From Tetrahymena elliotti 4EA (lineage: Eukaryota > Ciliophora > Oligohymenophorea > Hymenostomatida > Tetrahymenidae): DNA of 64,000 bases. Positions 48,001 through 63,140 of this stretch are shown here, one piece after another. The notes below the pieces were generated by a model, which had not been told where the DNA came from, ran no database searches, and saw only the letters and a list, made by a program, of their open reading frames with translations. Each line of letters opens with the position of its first letter. The first letter of the stretch is position 1. The translations under genes and the position numbers were made by a program. The stretch lies in contig JH720301.1 of NCBI GenBank assembly GCA_000231825.2, forward strand, positions 434,001-498,000, written 5' to 3'.

Positions 48001-51000
48001 TCAGTTTCTTTATTTTGCTTTTCTGATTTACTTACTAATTATTTTTATGAAGAAGATTGATTGATGTTCTGAGGTTATTCAATCTTTTAATTTTTATCTC
48101 TTTTTTCTTAGACTTGGCCTTATTGCTTATTATATTATTTTTCTAAATCAATTTCACTGTTTGTTTCTGCTCCACTTTAAGAAGACTTCCTAGAAGCATT
48201 TTTAGATTACTTTTGGTTTTTTTAAGGTAAATTTCCATTTTTTTCTTCATTTTCATTTGAAGGCTTTTTATCATTTCTTTTATTTAAATTACCTTATGTT
48301 TAAACAGATTATTAGCTTTGATCATCTACAATATCCTTAGATTTAGTAATGTTTGGTTACTAAGATTTAGATTTATCTTAAGACTTTTCTTCATATTCTA
48401 TATTATTTTATTTTATTGATTTGCTACTTGAGAAATTATCTTCTTATTTATCTCCTTTTGAGTTGGTATTTTTAGATTATTTTGAATTTTAAGGCACCTT
48501 ATCAGATTAAATATTTGCTGAGTTTTAAAATGATAACTACTCATTATTTTGATTTTATTTTTTAATTTTCTATGCTTCATTATCACTAATATTTTTTGTT
48601 GATTAATTTTCAGCTGAAGTATTTTTTCCTGACTTATTTAATTTTTTAGAGTTATTTTAAGATTGGCTACGTGTCATTTATTGAGAATTTTCAATTTACT
48701 CTTTAGAACTTTATTGAGTTTTAATGCTTGGATTTTTTAAATCATCTTAGTTAGGTATCTCAATGACATCAGAATTAATAGAAACATTATCTTGTAACAA
48801 ATTGAATGAATCTCCTTAGTAATCATCTTCCTCTTCAATAGTATTAATAACCATATTAGACATATCAAGCTTTCTTTAAGATGAAGGCTTTACCTAATTA
48901 AATTATTTATTTTTATTTTCTAATTTTTATTCTTTCTTTGTTTCTTGTTATTATTCTTAATTGTTCTCACCTAAGCTTTGTTCTTACTTATCATATTGTT
49001 AATCCTTTTCAGCTGTTTATGGTTTCAAAGTATTCTCATTTTATTTTTGCTTTTAATTTAGTTAAGGTTATTCATTACTTTTTTCAGGATTGAATTTTTT
49101 GCGAATCTTTTCATTCAATTCATTTATTTTTTTCATAATTTCTTTTTCATTATCTTCCTCTTCATCAAAATGTAAGCTATTTGTCTATGAGTGACCACCT
49201 TACTTCTTTGAATCTGATTTTTCAAATTTACTTTAAGATAGCCTTTGTATTCTTTCAATATTTTAACGCAGAGGAGAGTTTGCATTGCTATCTCTTTCAC
49301 TTAAATCAATACTACCTTTCTAAGCACTTTATACCAATTTATTTAAATCATAATCTTCATCATTTTAACTAGGTCTTTTATTTTTATTTGTTTAACTTTA
49401 GCTTTAATTTTCATTTTAAGATATTGGAGATTGTGAATCTTTTATTACTTAACTTAAAATTTATTCTTAATTTTCATGCAGTTGCTCAGATAATTCACTT
49501 TGTTGGTTAGGTTCACTTACACTTTATCCGAGTTAGATATTTTTATCCTTCTTTTACAAATTTTCAGTTTTACTTTAACCTTTCTTCTTTTCTTCTTGCT
49601 ATTATTACTGTATTTAAAGCTATATTTTTGTGTCTTCATCGCTCTAGCTTAGCTAATCCTAATTTTTATCTGACTCTTTCATTTAATTTTTTTCTTTAGA
49701 ATCTGAGGAAGATGATTCTTGTTTGTATTCTCCTTCACTTCCTAATAGATTGAAGCTGTCTTCTATTGATTATTTTACTTCATTTATTTCTTTTTGAATA
49801 TCAACTTCTGTTTTTTTATTAACTTGATCTTTCTCTCCTATTTCAGATTTTTTTTACAAACTTTATGACTCATTATTCATTTTCTTTATATCATTATACT
49901 GTTGCTAACTTTCTGAATCAAAGTCTTCCTCTTGGTCCCCTCCAACTAAATTTTCTTAATTTTATTTTTATTAATTTTTCTCAAATACTTATTGTTCAGA
50001 AATTAAAATATCATCTTCTTGCTCTTATTCTTGATTTTTACTACTTTCTGCTTTACTTTTTTATTTGCCTATCTATTATTTGTTTTCATTTTTTTTCTTA
50101 GATTTACTTGAAGCTATTGGATCATTCTAAGGTAATTATAAATCCTTCTAATTAAACTAATTTTTTGAAACCTAAGAATTTACTGTGAGATTATCTGGCT
50201 ATTCTTAAATTTAGGAACCTTAATTAATTTGTTATTCATTTTTTGTAATATCTACTTCTCCTTACTCAGGTGAAAGATCTTATTAATCTTAGCTTTATTT
50301 TTAATTCTAATGATTTATTTCGTCTTTTTGTTACTTATTCTTATCGTTCTGACTTTAAGATGATGATTATGAATCTTATTACTTTTCTTTTTCATTTCTT
50401 TGTTATTTTTACTTATCTGAAATCTAGGTAAGTTGTAAAGCCTCATCATCTTCTTATTAATTAAAGGATTAGTCAGATTATTTTTAATGCTCTTCATCTT
50501 CTTCATTATCAAAAACAGCTTACTTATCTTCTTAAACTTTATTTTTATATTATTTTTATATCTAGCTCTTCTAATGTACCGATTTATTTTATTTTTACTA
50601 TTAATTTGATACTTATAATTTTTCTGAGTCTTTTTCTTCCTATAAAGCAGGCTTAACCTCATCTTATTTTTATAATTGTTAATCAACTTAATAGTCATCA
50701 GGTATATCAGAATTATTATGCTAGTATTAGCCTTCTTTATCGCTTACTATGTCAGATTCTATATTATCTTTAGAATTATTTAGATTTATTATATCAGTTT
50801 TTTATGGACCTTTTAATTTTTAAGATTAATTACTGTTTTAGCTTTTTTATTTTTTAATTTAAGATTATTTAGAGTCTTTCGCTGGATATTATTCATACTA
50901 ACCATCACCATCAAACTATTCTTAATAATCTGATTCTTCAGATTAATTTTCATTATTTTTTTGAGATACTTTATCTTATGAACTAGTTTAACTGTCTCCT

Positions 51001-54000
51001 CTTTATTTAATGTTTTATATCTCATTTTCTGAAGTATCATTTTTATCTTCAGATTATTACTTTTTGTTTATATCTTTTTAGTTTTTATTTTAAATTGATA
51101 CAGTTTTATCATTTAATTCATTTTTATTACCTTTATTAACAGATTCCTATTCTTATTCTTTGTTTTGCTAAACTAATGAATTCTTCTTTGAGCCTTTCTT
51201 ATTTTTTAAATCTTCTTTTTAATCATTTTCGTCATTCTTTTATTTTTCTCTCTCTTTATCTTTAATATTATTGTTTTATTTTGGAATAGTTGAATCAACT
51301 TTTGATATTCCAGATTATTGGTTATCTTTACTATCTTTTTGAGAAGTTTTCTTAGGTTAATTATTTTTATTTTAGCTAGAAGATTTTGTTGAAATTTTAC
51401 TTTAACCAATATCTTCATTTTAACTTTGTTATTATTTATCTTCATAGTTAGCTTCTTCTATGTTATTTTTACTTAATATTTAACTCTAAGATGACTAGTT
51501 AAATTATAGACTTTTACCTGATTTAATTTTTTATTTTTCAATTTCTTTTTTGCTAGGAATTTTGGCTTAATTAAACTCTCCTTAATTATCTTAATAAGGT
51601 TCATATAAAATTTCTTCATTTTCAAATAGTTCATCATTTAAAGAGTCTTATTATTAGTTTTCTCCTTCTTCAGAATAAGTTTAAGGAATATTTGAAGATT
51701 GAATTAATTTAGAAGAGGATTATTTATTCTGTTCATTCTTATCTTTATTTGATGAATACTTTTAATTTCTTTTAGTTTAATTACACTCATCAATTTCTTA
51801 ATCATTTGATTCTTATTTAGAAACATTTTATTTTTTTTATTTAATCTCTCTATTTACTCCAGATCCTTCACTTCTATTTTGTTTTTAGGATGCTTAATCT
51901 CCAGCTTTTTATTTGCTCTATAAATTATTATTTTCTTCTTCATCATTATGTTCACCTACTTGCTATTTAGTTAGCTATTTATTTTATTTTTTTGAATTTA
52001 ATTTATTTTCTTAAGCTACTGGAACTTATTATTATTCAGGTTCTGATTCAGAATTATCTTGAATATTTTAATCTTCATTTTTTATATTAGATTTACTTAA
52101 TTTTTTTATCATCTCTCCTTAATTATCTTTTTTATCAAGTTTTATTTTTTCTAATTTAACTTAAGAAATATTTTATTATTATTCTTAACCTTCTGAATGA
52201 TCTGAACTATCTTAATCCTATTGTTCATCCTACTTTGAAGAAACATTTTAAGATTTATTAGAAATAATTTTTTAAGAAGGAGTTTATTTTGTTTGGTTTT
52301 GCTAGTTCAGCTCACTATTTTTTACTTTGACTTCTTTTGGATCCTTCTCTGATTTGCTTATATTTTATTATTTTTAATCTCCATTATTTTCCTCATTTTC
52401 TGATTTATTTTCAATTTTTTATTGTTTAATTCTTTATTTTTAAGACACCAGACCATCTCTTTCTTTGTTTAACTTTTTCTATTTAGCAATTTCTTGTTTT
52501 TTCTTAATTTAGATTTTAAGATCTTTTAATTCCTCATCACTTTCATCTTCAGACTCAGATACATGAACCTCTTTTTCTTATTCCTCAACTTTTTGCTATT
52601 GCTTTTAAATTTTTTTATTAGCTTAGCTTTCTTGTCTTGAAATATTCTTCTTTTACTCACTGCTTAATTGTTCTTCTTCTTCTTAGCTGATTAAATCCTA
52701 ATCTCCCTCATTTTCAGAGTTAGTTTCTTTAACCTTTTAAGCTTTATCATTTTAGCTCTTATTATCTTTCTAATTTTTTTAACTATTCAAAATTTATTTT
52801 ATTGTTTTAGACAACTCTTATTGTTTTTAATTATTTTGCTTTTCATCATTTGTAGATTTCTCAAAATTATTTTAAGGTTATTGACTTTAAATTTCTTTTT
52901 TTCCTCCTCTAATAGATTTATTTTTTAGATCAATAATTTAGTTTGATTATTTGCTTGCTCTTTTAATATCTGGTTCAGAGCCACTTGAAGATTTTTTGCT
53001 TTTATCTTCATTTTAAGTATTTTTCTTTCCTCCTCTCATTGTTTTATTCTTATTTTAATCTAAAAATTATTAATTTAGCTTACTTTAAAATCCTTCAGCT
53101 TCTTCCTAAGAGTTATTTGAAGAGCTTCTACTTTTGCTGCCATCTTTATTTCTATTTTAATTTCTTACTCCTCTAATAGTTTAGCTCTTTTAATCAAAAT
53201 TTTATTTTTATTATTTTTTCTCTCCATGAGTATCTTCTTCAGATGAGCTTCTACTTTTATCTTCCTTTTAAAGATTTTTCTTCCCTTCTCTTATTGTTTT
53301 ATTTTTATTTTAACTGAAAAGAACATTATTTATAACTTGCTTCATTCCTTTGATATCTTAATCTGAATTATTTGAAGAGGTTCCACTTTTAATATCATCT
53401 TCGTTTTGATTTTACTTTCCTCCGCCTCTAATAGTTTTTTTCTTTTGTAAGTCATCTAATTCTTCATCCTTTACTTTTTTAACCAGAAGTTCATCATATT
53501 AATCTTCTTTACTTTAACTTTTCTTTGTGATTATTTTTTAATTTTGATTAATATTTTAAGCATCTTTTTCTGAATCTTCATCTTGAGATCTTTATTTATC
53601 TAATTTTTTACCTGTTTTATTTTATTTATTTACGTTCTCCTGTGCTTTATCTTACTAAGCTTTATCATTTTATCTTTTTTTAAGAGCTGATATATTATCA
53701 TTCTTTATGACTGAATCAGTATTTTATGGTGAGATACTTTAATCACCTGAATCTTTTTCAGCCTTTTTATTTTAAAGGTTTTTTTCTTTTTCAGATTTTT
53801 TCAGAGGATTTTTTTAACTATTCTACGATTCTTCAAAAGATTCTTCATTTTAGCTTTTTAAATTAAATTACTGTTTTTTATTTCCTTAAGCTTGCTTTTA
53901 ATTTTCCAAACTTTGATTGACTTATTATAATTTTTCACCAACCTTTTCGCTAACTTGTTTTTTAGTTTTATCATTTAACAAGCCAGAAGAAGTTTCATTT

Positions 54001-57000
54001 TTTTAAGCTTTCTGAACAATTTATTGGTTTTTTAATTCTTAGATTTAGCCCATGAATTCATTAATTTTTTATTTATCATCATCCATTTATACATTTTTAG
54101 AATCTTTTTATTTAACAGGTGAGGATTTTTTCTCATCTTTATCTTTAAAGAACTACTCAATTTCTTTTTCCAGTTCTTATTGTTGCTTTTGAATTTATTT
54201 TAAAGGAACTTAGATATCTTAAGATTAAATCTCTTTATTTTTTGCTTTATTGTTAACAATATTTTGAGAGCCTTTTTTCTCTTTAGTAGGGGATAGTTTT
54301 TTATCTTTTATCTCATCAATCTATTGAGTCAAGAATTTTGATAGTTCATCAATATCAGAAATGTTATTTTTTGGTAAATCCTTTTCCTTTTACATTTATT
54401 TATTCTATTTTTTAATTTAATTACCCTATGTTTCATCTTTCTTTACTTTCTTTTAACTTTATTTATTATCTCTTTTTACTTAAAGCTAATCTGTTTAAGT
54501 CTCTGCATCCTCATCAGTAATAAGAGAGTCATTATTACTTTTATATTGATTTTATAATTTGTAACCTGAATCATCTTCTTCATTTTAATCTGAAGTTTAA
54601 ATACCCTATTCTTAATTACTATCTTCAACAAGAATTGGGTCTTGGTCTAAACTTTAATGTTGTCTCTATTATTTTTATGTAATTTAAAGACCTTACTTTT
54701 CTTAATTTTTTTATCTATTTGGCTTCTATTTGACTTGGCTATTCTAAGTTTTATTTTGATCTTTTACATTAGCTTCATTTTTAAAAATAGAATTATCTGA
54801 TTAATCACTTTAATCAGAGTCTTTTACAGCTTTGATTTAAACTTATTTTGAATTTCTATTATTCTATCCTTTCTTAATATTAGAAGTATTTTTATTTTTT
54901 TAATCTAATAAGTTTGGTTTTTAATTTTAATTATTTTCAAAACTTTAATTAATCATCTCTTCTTGCTCTTACTCTTATTACTCTTCTTATTAGCTAGAAT
55001 GCTCTGATGATTATGAATATTATTCTTCTTCTCCAGAATCATCATGTTAAATTTCTGTTTAGGAATAGTTATCACTTTTCTTTCTTATCTGGTTGATTGG
55101 TTAATTTAATTTTGATTTATCCTTTTAGTTTTGGTTTTAATTGATTTGTATATTTTTATCAATGGCAGATTAATTGTTGAGGGTATTTTAGTTTTTGTTA
55201 AATTTATTTTTTTAAGTAGATTCAAAATCTGAATTTTTATCTTATTAATTTTCAGTTTTTTAGTTATTATTTGATTTCTTAATAGGTATCCTAACTTTTT
55301 AAGGATTATATTAATTACCAAAATTATTACTATCAAGGATATTTTTTTGTATATGTGCTTTCTTAGATTGTTGGTTATCTTCATCATTTGAATAATTATC
55401 TTCAGATTCAAGATCTTAATCCTTGTCAGTTTAAGAATAAGAATCAATTAATTAACAAGATTAAGTTTTTTAACTAGATTATTGTTTCTTTTTTTCTTAA
55501 TTTAATTTTTGAACACTTTTTGATTCAGTTTTTGTTGAAGGTTAATTTTAATTTATGTTAAAACTGCCAATAGAAAATGGTTAACTATCAATATGAATTT
55601 CTGAGAAGCTATTAGATGCACTTGATTAGGTTCTTTTAGGAGTTCTCATAGATTTTATTTTTTACTTTTATACTTCTTATTTTTCATCAGAATTTTAAAA
55701 ATCCAAAGATTATGTTTTGTCATATTTATTTTTTTTGTGATTTTGTTTCTTAAAATGAACATATTTACTAGTTTAAACTTCTTTTTCTAATAAATTTGAA
55801 TAATTATTAGCAGAATCATTACTTGTATTCTTTTACAAATACTCAATTTCATTTTCACTAGAGGAGTCTTTTTAGGTATCAGCAGATAATTGCAGTTAAT
55901 TATTTTGTTATTGGAGCTGTAATTGCTACTCTTTTTAATACTCTAAATTCTATTCAATGTCATCTTCATCAATTTAATCTTCAACATCATATAAATTTTT
56001 CATTTCCCCTTCTTCTGTATCCTCTTCATCAAACTATTCAGATTAATCACATCCACTTGTTTCATTTTATAAAATATTTCTTTTGCCTTTTTTAAGGTCT
56101 TGATTCTAAAGTTATGGGTATTAGTTTATGGTATTTTATTCTGAATTAATAGATGTGTTTCCATATCTTTATTCTTCTTCATCACTATCATCTACATCTT
56201 AATTTTTTAATTATGGAACTTCATTTTATTGCTTAATTGAAATTTGGCTACTTGATTTTTTTTAAAGGTTGTCCTATTCTTGAGCTAGCTTTTATATTGT
56301 TTTTAAAGAATTAATGTTTTCTTGATTCACTTATTTATTTTCTTCTTAATCAGAAATAAGCTCTTGAGATTACTTAGAATTAATTATATTAAATGTTTAG
56401 GAGTTTTTCTTTATTAGCTTTAACTTATTTACTGAGCTTAATGGTTATTCGTCTTAGTCATAATCTTACTCATTGTTGTCATCTTCCTAATTAGAAATAT
56501 CTTCACTTTCAAATCTTTGTTTTAGAGCTTACAGTCTTTTTGAAGGAGAAGTTGAGTTAGAATTAGTTTTCTTTTTAACAAGACTTCTATTAGATTTGTC
56601 TTAAGATTTTGTTAAAGATTGTAAAGACTTACTAGTTTACTCCTATAACTATTTATTTGATTCTGGATTTTTAAACTAAATTCTTAAATTCAATTCAACT
56701 TAATTATCAAATTATTCCTTTACACTCAACTAGCTATTATTTTATTCTCTTTTAGTGTTCTTATTACCTATGCTTTGATCATATTCTTCTTCATTTTGTT
56801 CTTGCTCAAACTATTCTTCTTTTTTGTTCCTATTTTAAGACTTATTTATTTATCTATCATCTTATTTCTATTTTATAACTTTCTATGAATTTTTTTCTTA
56901 GAGACTTTATTTCTATAAAGCATTTTAAGATGGTTGCTAAATTAATGGAGATTAATTTGATTAATCATCTTAATGATATGATCCTAAATGAGATGCAGAT

Positions 57001-60000
57001 TATGAAGAATAACCTTAGCTATTTTTAGGGAAGTTACCAAATGTTAACTATTAATTATAAAGTTACTTAATTTAATCTTAGGTATTTTCATCATAATTAC
57101 TGCTATTTAATGTCTATTTTGAATTTTAAAACTTGTGTTTATTTTATTCCTTTTACTATTATGATGGCTTTTACTTTAAAGCATTTTCAAACTACTTAAC
57201 TGATTATTCTTCTTGTTATTTTTTATTTAAAATTATTTCAAATTCATTTTATTAAGATCTATTTTTTTATTGATTCTCCTTATTCTTTACCTATGGATTT
57301 TAATTTGCTTTTGAATGTCTTTTTTGCATTTATTATTACTCTTTTTCTTCTTCTTCCATTAGATCTAAATCATCTTGATTTGGAGACTATCTAAATTAAT
57401 CATAATTAATCTCATATTACTAATTATGGCTAGGTAAAACATTCTCTAACTATTCTTAGTTATGAATAGTATTTACTTAAATTTGTAACTATAAACAATC
57501 TGAATCAAATGAAGGTTAATCAATAACTTATGAAAGCTTCTACCTACTAGTCCTCTCTTATCTAGCCTTCATCTATCTTTAATGATTTTCATCTCTCTCT
57601 TTCTCCTACTCAGTTTAAAAGTTTTATTCATAATGGTTATATTATTTCCTTTCAGTTTTGTATTCATTCTTATTTTTAATGCCCTTGTTTTAAATTTATG
57701 TTACTAGTTGTCTGCTTTAGAAATTCTATGGGTCATTGTCTGAAGAAAAATCTTAATCATTAAAATCTGTAGCAAACTAATTTGTATCTACAAATTTTCT
57801 CATCTTTTATTCTCTTCCTTCATCTTATTAATATTGATTTATCTGTTGTGTTTATTGACTTTACTTTTATATTTTATTCAAGCTTTAAGAACTTTACTAT
57901 TACTTGTTTTGATTTATTTATTGCTAACTTTAATTTTCTTAAAGTCTCTATTTTGAAGATTTATTTGTATAGTTTTTTTCCTTTTCTTCATCAGCCTCTG
58001 TTAAAGAGCTGTTAGACTAATTTTATGCTTATTAATTTTCCTAATTAAAATTATGTTATTATTATCTATTTTATTATCTGGGTAATTAATTATTGCCTGT
58101 TTGTTCAAATTAATTATTTTTATGCTATTTATTTTAAGCTTAATTCTGGATATTTTTGGTATTTTTTGAGAGCTAATTTTTATTATGTTAGACAATATCA
58201 ACTTCGAAATCATCATTAAAATTATCAACAATTTGTTCATATTGATTTTCAATATTTACTTTTTGAGATAAAAAATCAAATTACATTGACTCAAATCCCT
58301 CATTTATGTCTTCATCATCTTATCTACTAATCTTAGAATCCTAAAATAAATTATTTCTAGAAATTATTTATTAATTTTAGTTGTTGTTTGTTGGACTTAA
58401 AAAACTATTATTTGGGAGGAGGTTATTTTAAGGAAATAATTACTAAGGGTTTATGTTTTAGACTAAATTTTGTTATGAGTCACTTTATTATTAATTTTTG
58501 AATTACTTCTTACTATCAATATAATTTTATGATCCATCTGCAGACATTTATTTCATTTTGCTCTATGAAGAGTCTTATATTGATTTTATGTGTTCTGTAA
58601 ATAACCTAGTTCCAAACTGGTTTTAAGAATCCGAATTCTGATAGTATTATTCATTATTATCTTGGCCTTAATCATTTTATTTATATGCATTTTATTGTAG
58701 ATTTTAAACAAGTTGTTCTCTCAATTATTAAAGAGTCTTTGTTGAAATATTATGAGTACGCTCATTGGATGGAATATTTTTGTTTTGGTTTTATTAATCT
58801 AATCCAGATAATTTTTTCTTTTGCAGATCTTGTTCAAGTTCCTCCTACTTTTCCTTAAAAACTCTCATATTATCAATAGATTTTTATCTGCTACGGGAAA
58901 TAATTTCTTCGACTTCTTTCATCTTATCCTAAAGTTACTTAGTTATTCTCTTAGAAGATATGTTTGATTTAGGAGTATGCTACTATATATTTTTTTCAGA
59001 TTTCATAATTTCGCTCTCAATATACCTTTTTTATTCTTCATTTTTTCTCAAAAGTTATTGTCTGGAGTTTTACAATTCTTTTTCAATATCAATAAAATTA
59101 GATTGTATTCTTCTGTGGGAATTTATTAATTGCTATTCACTTACAAACTCATCAATTTAGTTTTGATTCTCAGGTTATTCACTACCATAAGGATGCAAGA
59201 ATTAATGATGGCTCTAAAAATATTTCTTTTGCTTAGATCCACTATTAGAATACTAAGTCTAATACTTATCAGGTGAGTTAAATGAGTTTTTTGAATAATT
59301 TAATGATACTAAATTTAATTAATCATCCTACTTCTTTTTCAATAAATCTCTTTTTAATTCTTGAACTTCCACAATTAATGCTTCTAAGTGGAGTTTCTTC
59401 AAATCCTCAGAGGATTCTATTGATTATTTCTAAGTGTTTTTCTAACTTTAAGGATTATTTTAAAGAACTTATAGCAATGATTAACCTGTAAAGTCAGGTA
59501 ATTTACTTTAAGTTTGAGTTTATTCGTAGGAGGTACGATTTTAGATTGCACTCATCTAACTGTCTATAAATTGTTAATTCCTTGCATCATATGAAGCAGG
59601 AATGTTATATTTTCTTCTGTAATTTTCTTCTTATTAGTAATTAATCTTATTTTCACCTTATTCTTATATTTTTTTGGTAGAGTACTATGTGAACTAATCC
59701 TATTTATTTCCTTTTGATAAATTTTCTTAATTTTCATCACTTTCATGCTATTCAAAAGAATTTTCATTTAAAATATTTCTTTTTTAATTGGTTTTACTAT
59801 CTTTTGCTAAATTTTTATTTTACTATTATTCCAGCTTATTTTATTTATTTCCTTTCTTTTGATTGATATTTCTATCATCCTACTACTCTCTACTTATGAA
59901 CTCTCTTTAAACCATTTATGTTTCAGATTAACGAGGAGTAACTAATTCATCTAAATCAGTCTAAACTGATTAATCATGAATCTTAACAACATGAATATGC

Positions 60001-63000
60001 TAATTATACTTGCAATGTGGATCTTAGCAATTAATTTACTAGCTACATTAATGACTTTAAGTATAAATATTATGCTATTTAATATAACTAATATCTGAAA
60101 AATTTCTTTGAGTTTATGGGTTATCTTCTGACTCAGTCTAAACTTAGATACTTTTTCTTTTATTTGAATCACCATAAATATTCATACTCCTTTTTTACAT
60201 ATTATGTAAGCTTTACTTATTGTTTGATTTTTATTTGACATCATTTTAATCATTGATTCTTAATTATTGATTAGAATATGAGAATTCTTATCCATCATCA
60301 AAATCGTCATAAAGATCCTCTTAATCACTATACTTGTTGGTATTTATTTCATTCCTGTTAACTTAATTTAAATTATGTTTCTACTTAACATTTTTAATAT
60401 AACTCTAATATAACTATTGTCTCTCCGATTTTTATTAATTATTATCTTGAAAACCTTTCTTTTATGCTTTATTTGTTTACTCTTTAAAATTAATATGTTC
60501 TTTTCCATGGCGCTTCCCTCTTTAATGCTAAAATGTTATATCTTATCTTTCTTATTCCTACTCTTGTTGGTAATCTTCCTCCTCACAATTTTAACTTCTA
60601 AAATGTTTGCTATTTTTTTCTACATTCCATTTTTATTCATTTAAAATCTATTTATTGAGTTTTTAGAGATCCTAGTGATTGCTAGCTTATTACATATAGT
60701 AATTCTAAAAAGATGTCTGGCTTGTATTATTGGCATTACTTAATCTATCTAATATTGAATCAAGCTTTTTTGAAACATTTTATTTGAAATGAGTATCATC
60801 TTAATTTAAGGAACTTCTTTCAGTATTAATTAATTGTGGACTTCCTGCTTTTGATAAAATAGTGTCTACACCTGTAAATTTATCATGAGCTAATTTTTAA
60901 TTATTTTCAAGGTGGTATTAATTTGTATATTCATTTATATTAACTCTTTCTTTAACTATAATCATATCTCTATTTACTTTTTAAAGATTAGATTAAGATT
61001 GAAATTAGCTCTAAGGAGAAGATTCAAAACTTTCTCTTTAACTTTTAAAATTTTTATTTAATAAACTAGCTTTTCGAAGCTTCTCTTCTAAGAGTTATTA
61101 TTATATATTTAATCTCTTAATATTTGTATCATATACATCATACATGTTTCCACCATAGCGATAATCAGACCCATAATCATAAAAATCATTTTAGTTTTAT
61201 AAAAATTCAGACTATTCAGTTGCATTTGAATAAAATGGAAGCTTATTAGTTGGGCTTAATTTAGGGATTGTGCTGCTTCCAGTCAAAGTTCTCATTTATG
61301 ATTAATTTGTATAAATATTATGAACTTTCTAATTTTGAAATTGCTTGCTCAAATCGTTTTATGTTTATATTCTCTCAAATTATTTAACATCAATATTTTA
61401 ATTTGAGTCTTGGTTTTAGGTAATTACTCTCAAAGCTTAATTATAATAAGGGCTCCTCAAAAGAGCTTCTTTTGCTTCTATTGTTTAAAATTTACCATCT
61501 TTTATTGGCCACAATTCCTCTTCATGATCTCTATAGGTAACTGATTTTGGAGATTTAATTAAAGATGTTGAAAACTAATTTAAGCTATTTTAATTTTAAG
61601 GAGAAGTTTGTGTTAAGAATTTCATTTTATAATCTTAATCTACCATATAAGGTAAATCTTAGTTTATTATTTGTTTAAGATTTTTATGTTAATTTGTTAT
61701 TTGAGTACTTCTTTATTGTTTTTCTTATCCTTTTTATAATGCTTTCGTATTATCCTTTTGTTATTTTTATTATATTTTCTTTTAATTTATTGATTCAACT
61801 GAGCTATTTGATGCTAATTACTTAACCTTATTTGAATTAGATTTTTTTATTCCATAACTACTTGTACTATTATTTGTATTCAGTTTCTCGTTTATAGAAG
61901 CTTATGTATTTTCCTACTAATAAGACATATTTCCCTTAGCTTTTTCATTTTTTTTAGATAATATTTTTTAGCTTTCTGGCTTTTATTTATTTTAATTCAA
62001 ATTTGCCTCCTATTTTTGTAAACTTTTATTTTTCTCAAATTATTCAGGCTAAGTTCTAAAGTTTTCATTTGGGAATACAGTAGGTACCTTATTTAACAAA
62101 GTTTTCTATTATTTATTTATCATACCCTATAATTTATATGAAGCATCATTTAAAGGATTTTCTATTTTGTTTTAAGGTTCATATCCCTCAAGTAGATTTT
62201 ATATACTATCCTCAGTTTATTATTTCCTTTTAATTTAATTACTGGGCTTTTATTAATTCTATTAAGTATTTTAAAAATTTTGCGACTACAACTATTATTA
62301 AACTCCTTTTAATTTAGTAGATTGCTAGTTTAAACCTATATTGCTTTATTTTGAATTCTTTTAAGCATTTCTTTCCCCTTTAGAAGATTCCTCCTTTTTT
62401 AACTTTGGCTGCTACTGATTTTTCTTATCATTTCTATTTATTTTGTTCTTTGCTCCTTTTTCATTATTTTTACTTTTTTACTTTTTTTATTTCTTATTTT
62501 ACTATTTTCTATCAGAAGAAGAAGAAGATTATTGAGATGACTTATCAAATGATATGCTTTAACTTTTTTTGTTAGTAGACAGTGACATACTGCTTTTAGA
62601 TCCTTATTTACTATTAACTTAACTTAAATTAAGGCTCGAATTGGAAGACAAATCCTCTGATTAGCTCCTCTCACTTTTATTTGAAGATAAATTACTATTA
62701 TTATTGCTATCTGTTTTGATGTATTAATATTTTAACTCACTAATAAGTCCTTATTTTTAATCAATAAGCAGGTGATTTTCATATTTGAGTTCTTGATTTT
62801 ATTTATGCAAATTCTATCTTTGGATATCTTCCAACAAAAATTTCTTATTTTTCTCTTCTTATGAGTCCTTAAAAGATGAAGATAAATTAGAAGAATTATT
62901 TTATCCACTACTATTCTATTTATCAACTCTCTACTTTTTATATTAATTTAATGAAATATTTTCTTTAATTGTATAGTTTTGATTGCTTTTTTAGCTAAAT

Positions 63001-63140
63001 TATTATAAAAAGCGCTCATTATCTCTAGTGGCCTTCTCAATTTGTTGCATTTATTCCTAAATTTTTTAAATATTGAATTATTATTCATCTTCCTCAGTGT
63101 TTATATAGGAAGAAGATTAAGAAGATTTTTAATAACTCAT
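45009..63140 (-). CDS. giant 6,043-residue low-complexity protein, single exon
   Basis: One reading frame of 6,044 codons from ATG at 63140 to TGA at 45009-45011, with TAA/TAG as Gln. Frame continuity was checked at several distant points (53429, 50444, 47291, 45185), and I found no TGA while reading it. Composition is dominated by Gln, Asn, Asp, Glu, Lys and Ser, with repeated Ser-Asp-Glu clusters and many heptad-like Glu/Lys/Gln stretches, so long disordered and coiled-coil parts are expected. There is no signal peptide or membrane segment. Residues of about 3236-3416 contain five imperfect tandem units. The C-terminal 300 residues are the most ordered: a cysteine cluster (YCNCNKPNCGCN at about 5883-5894), then EEEFQKQLIEAQKRKEYQRK, and DPRKYLIYGPHDDAITAQPA near the end. 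No known domain is recognised. Perhaps a structural or cytoskeletal scaffold; that is inference. Confidence 0.85.
52890..53446 (-). repeat. five tandem T(I/M)RGG-type protein repeats inside the giant gene
   Basis: Units start at residues about 3236, 3282, 3321, 3367 and 3409 (spacings 46, 39, 46, 42). Each begins K/Q-T/S-I/M-R-G/E-G/V-(K), followed by NQNEDxxKSxxSS, an acidic Asp/Glu group, and a Lys/Gln/Asn-rich linker ending DQNKN or similar. The DNA copies have diverged but share words such as agaggaggaaagaaaaa. Looks like expansion of a short basic-acidic module, perhaps a binding motif or phosphorylation array. Confidence 0.8.

Noticed and set aside
50315..55447. Several 60-130-residue ATG frames that are open in the standard code on either strand
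   Set aside because: They lie out of frame inside the giant gene (or on its opposite strand). The codon high-base position does not match the long frame, and their Ile/Lys/Leu/Asn composition is what a shifted Q/N/D/E-rich sequence gives.
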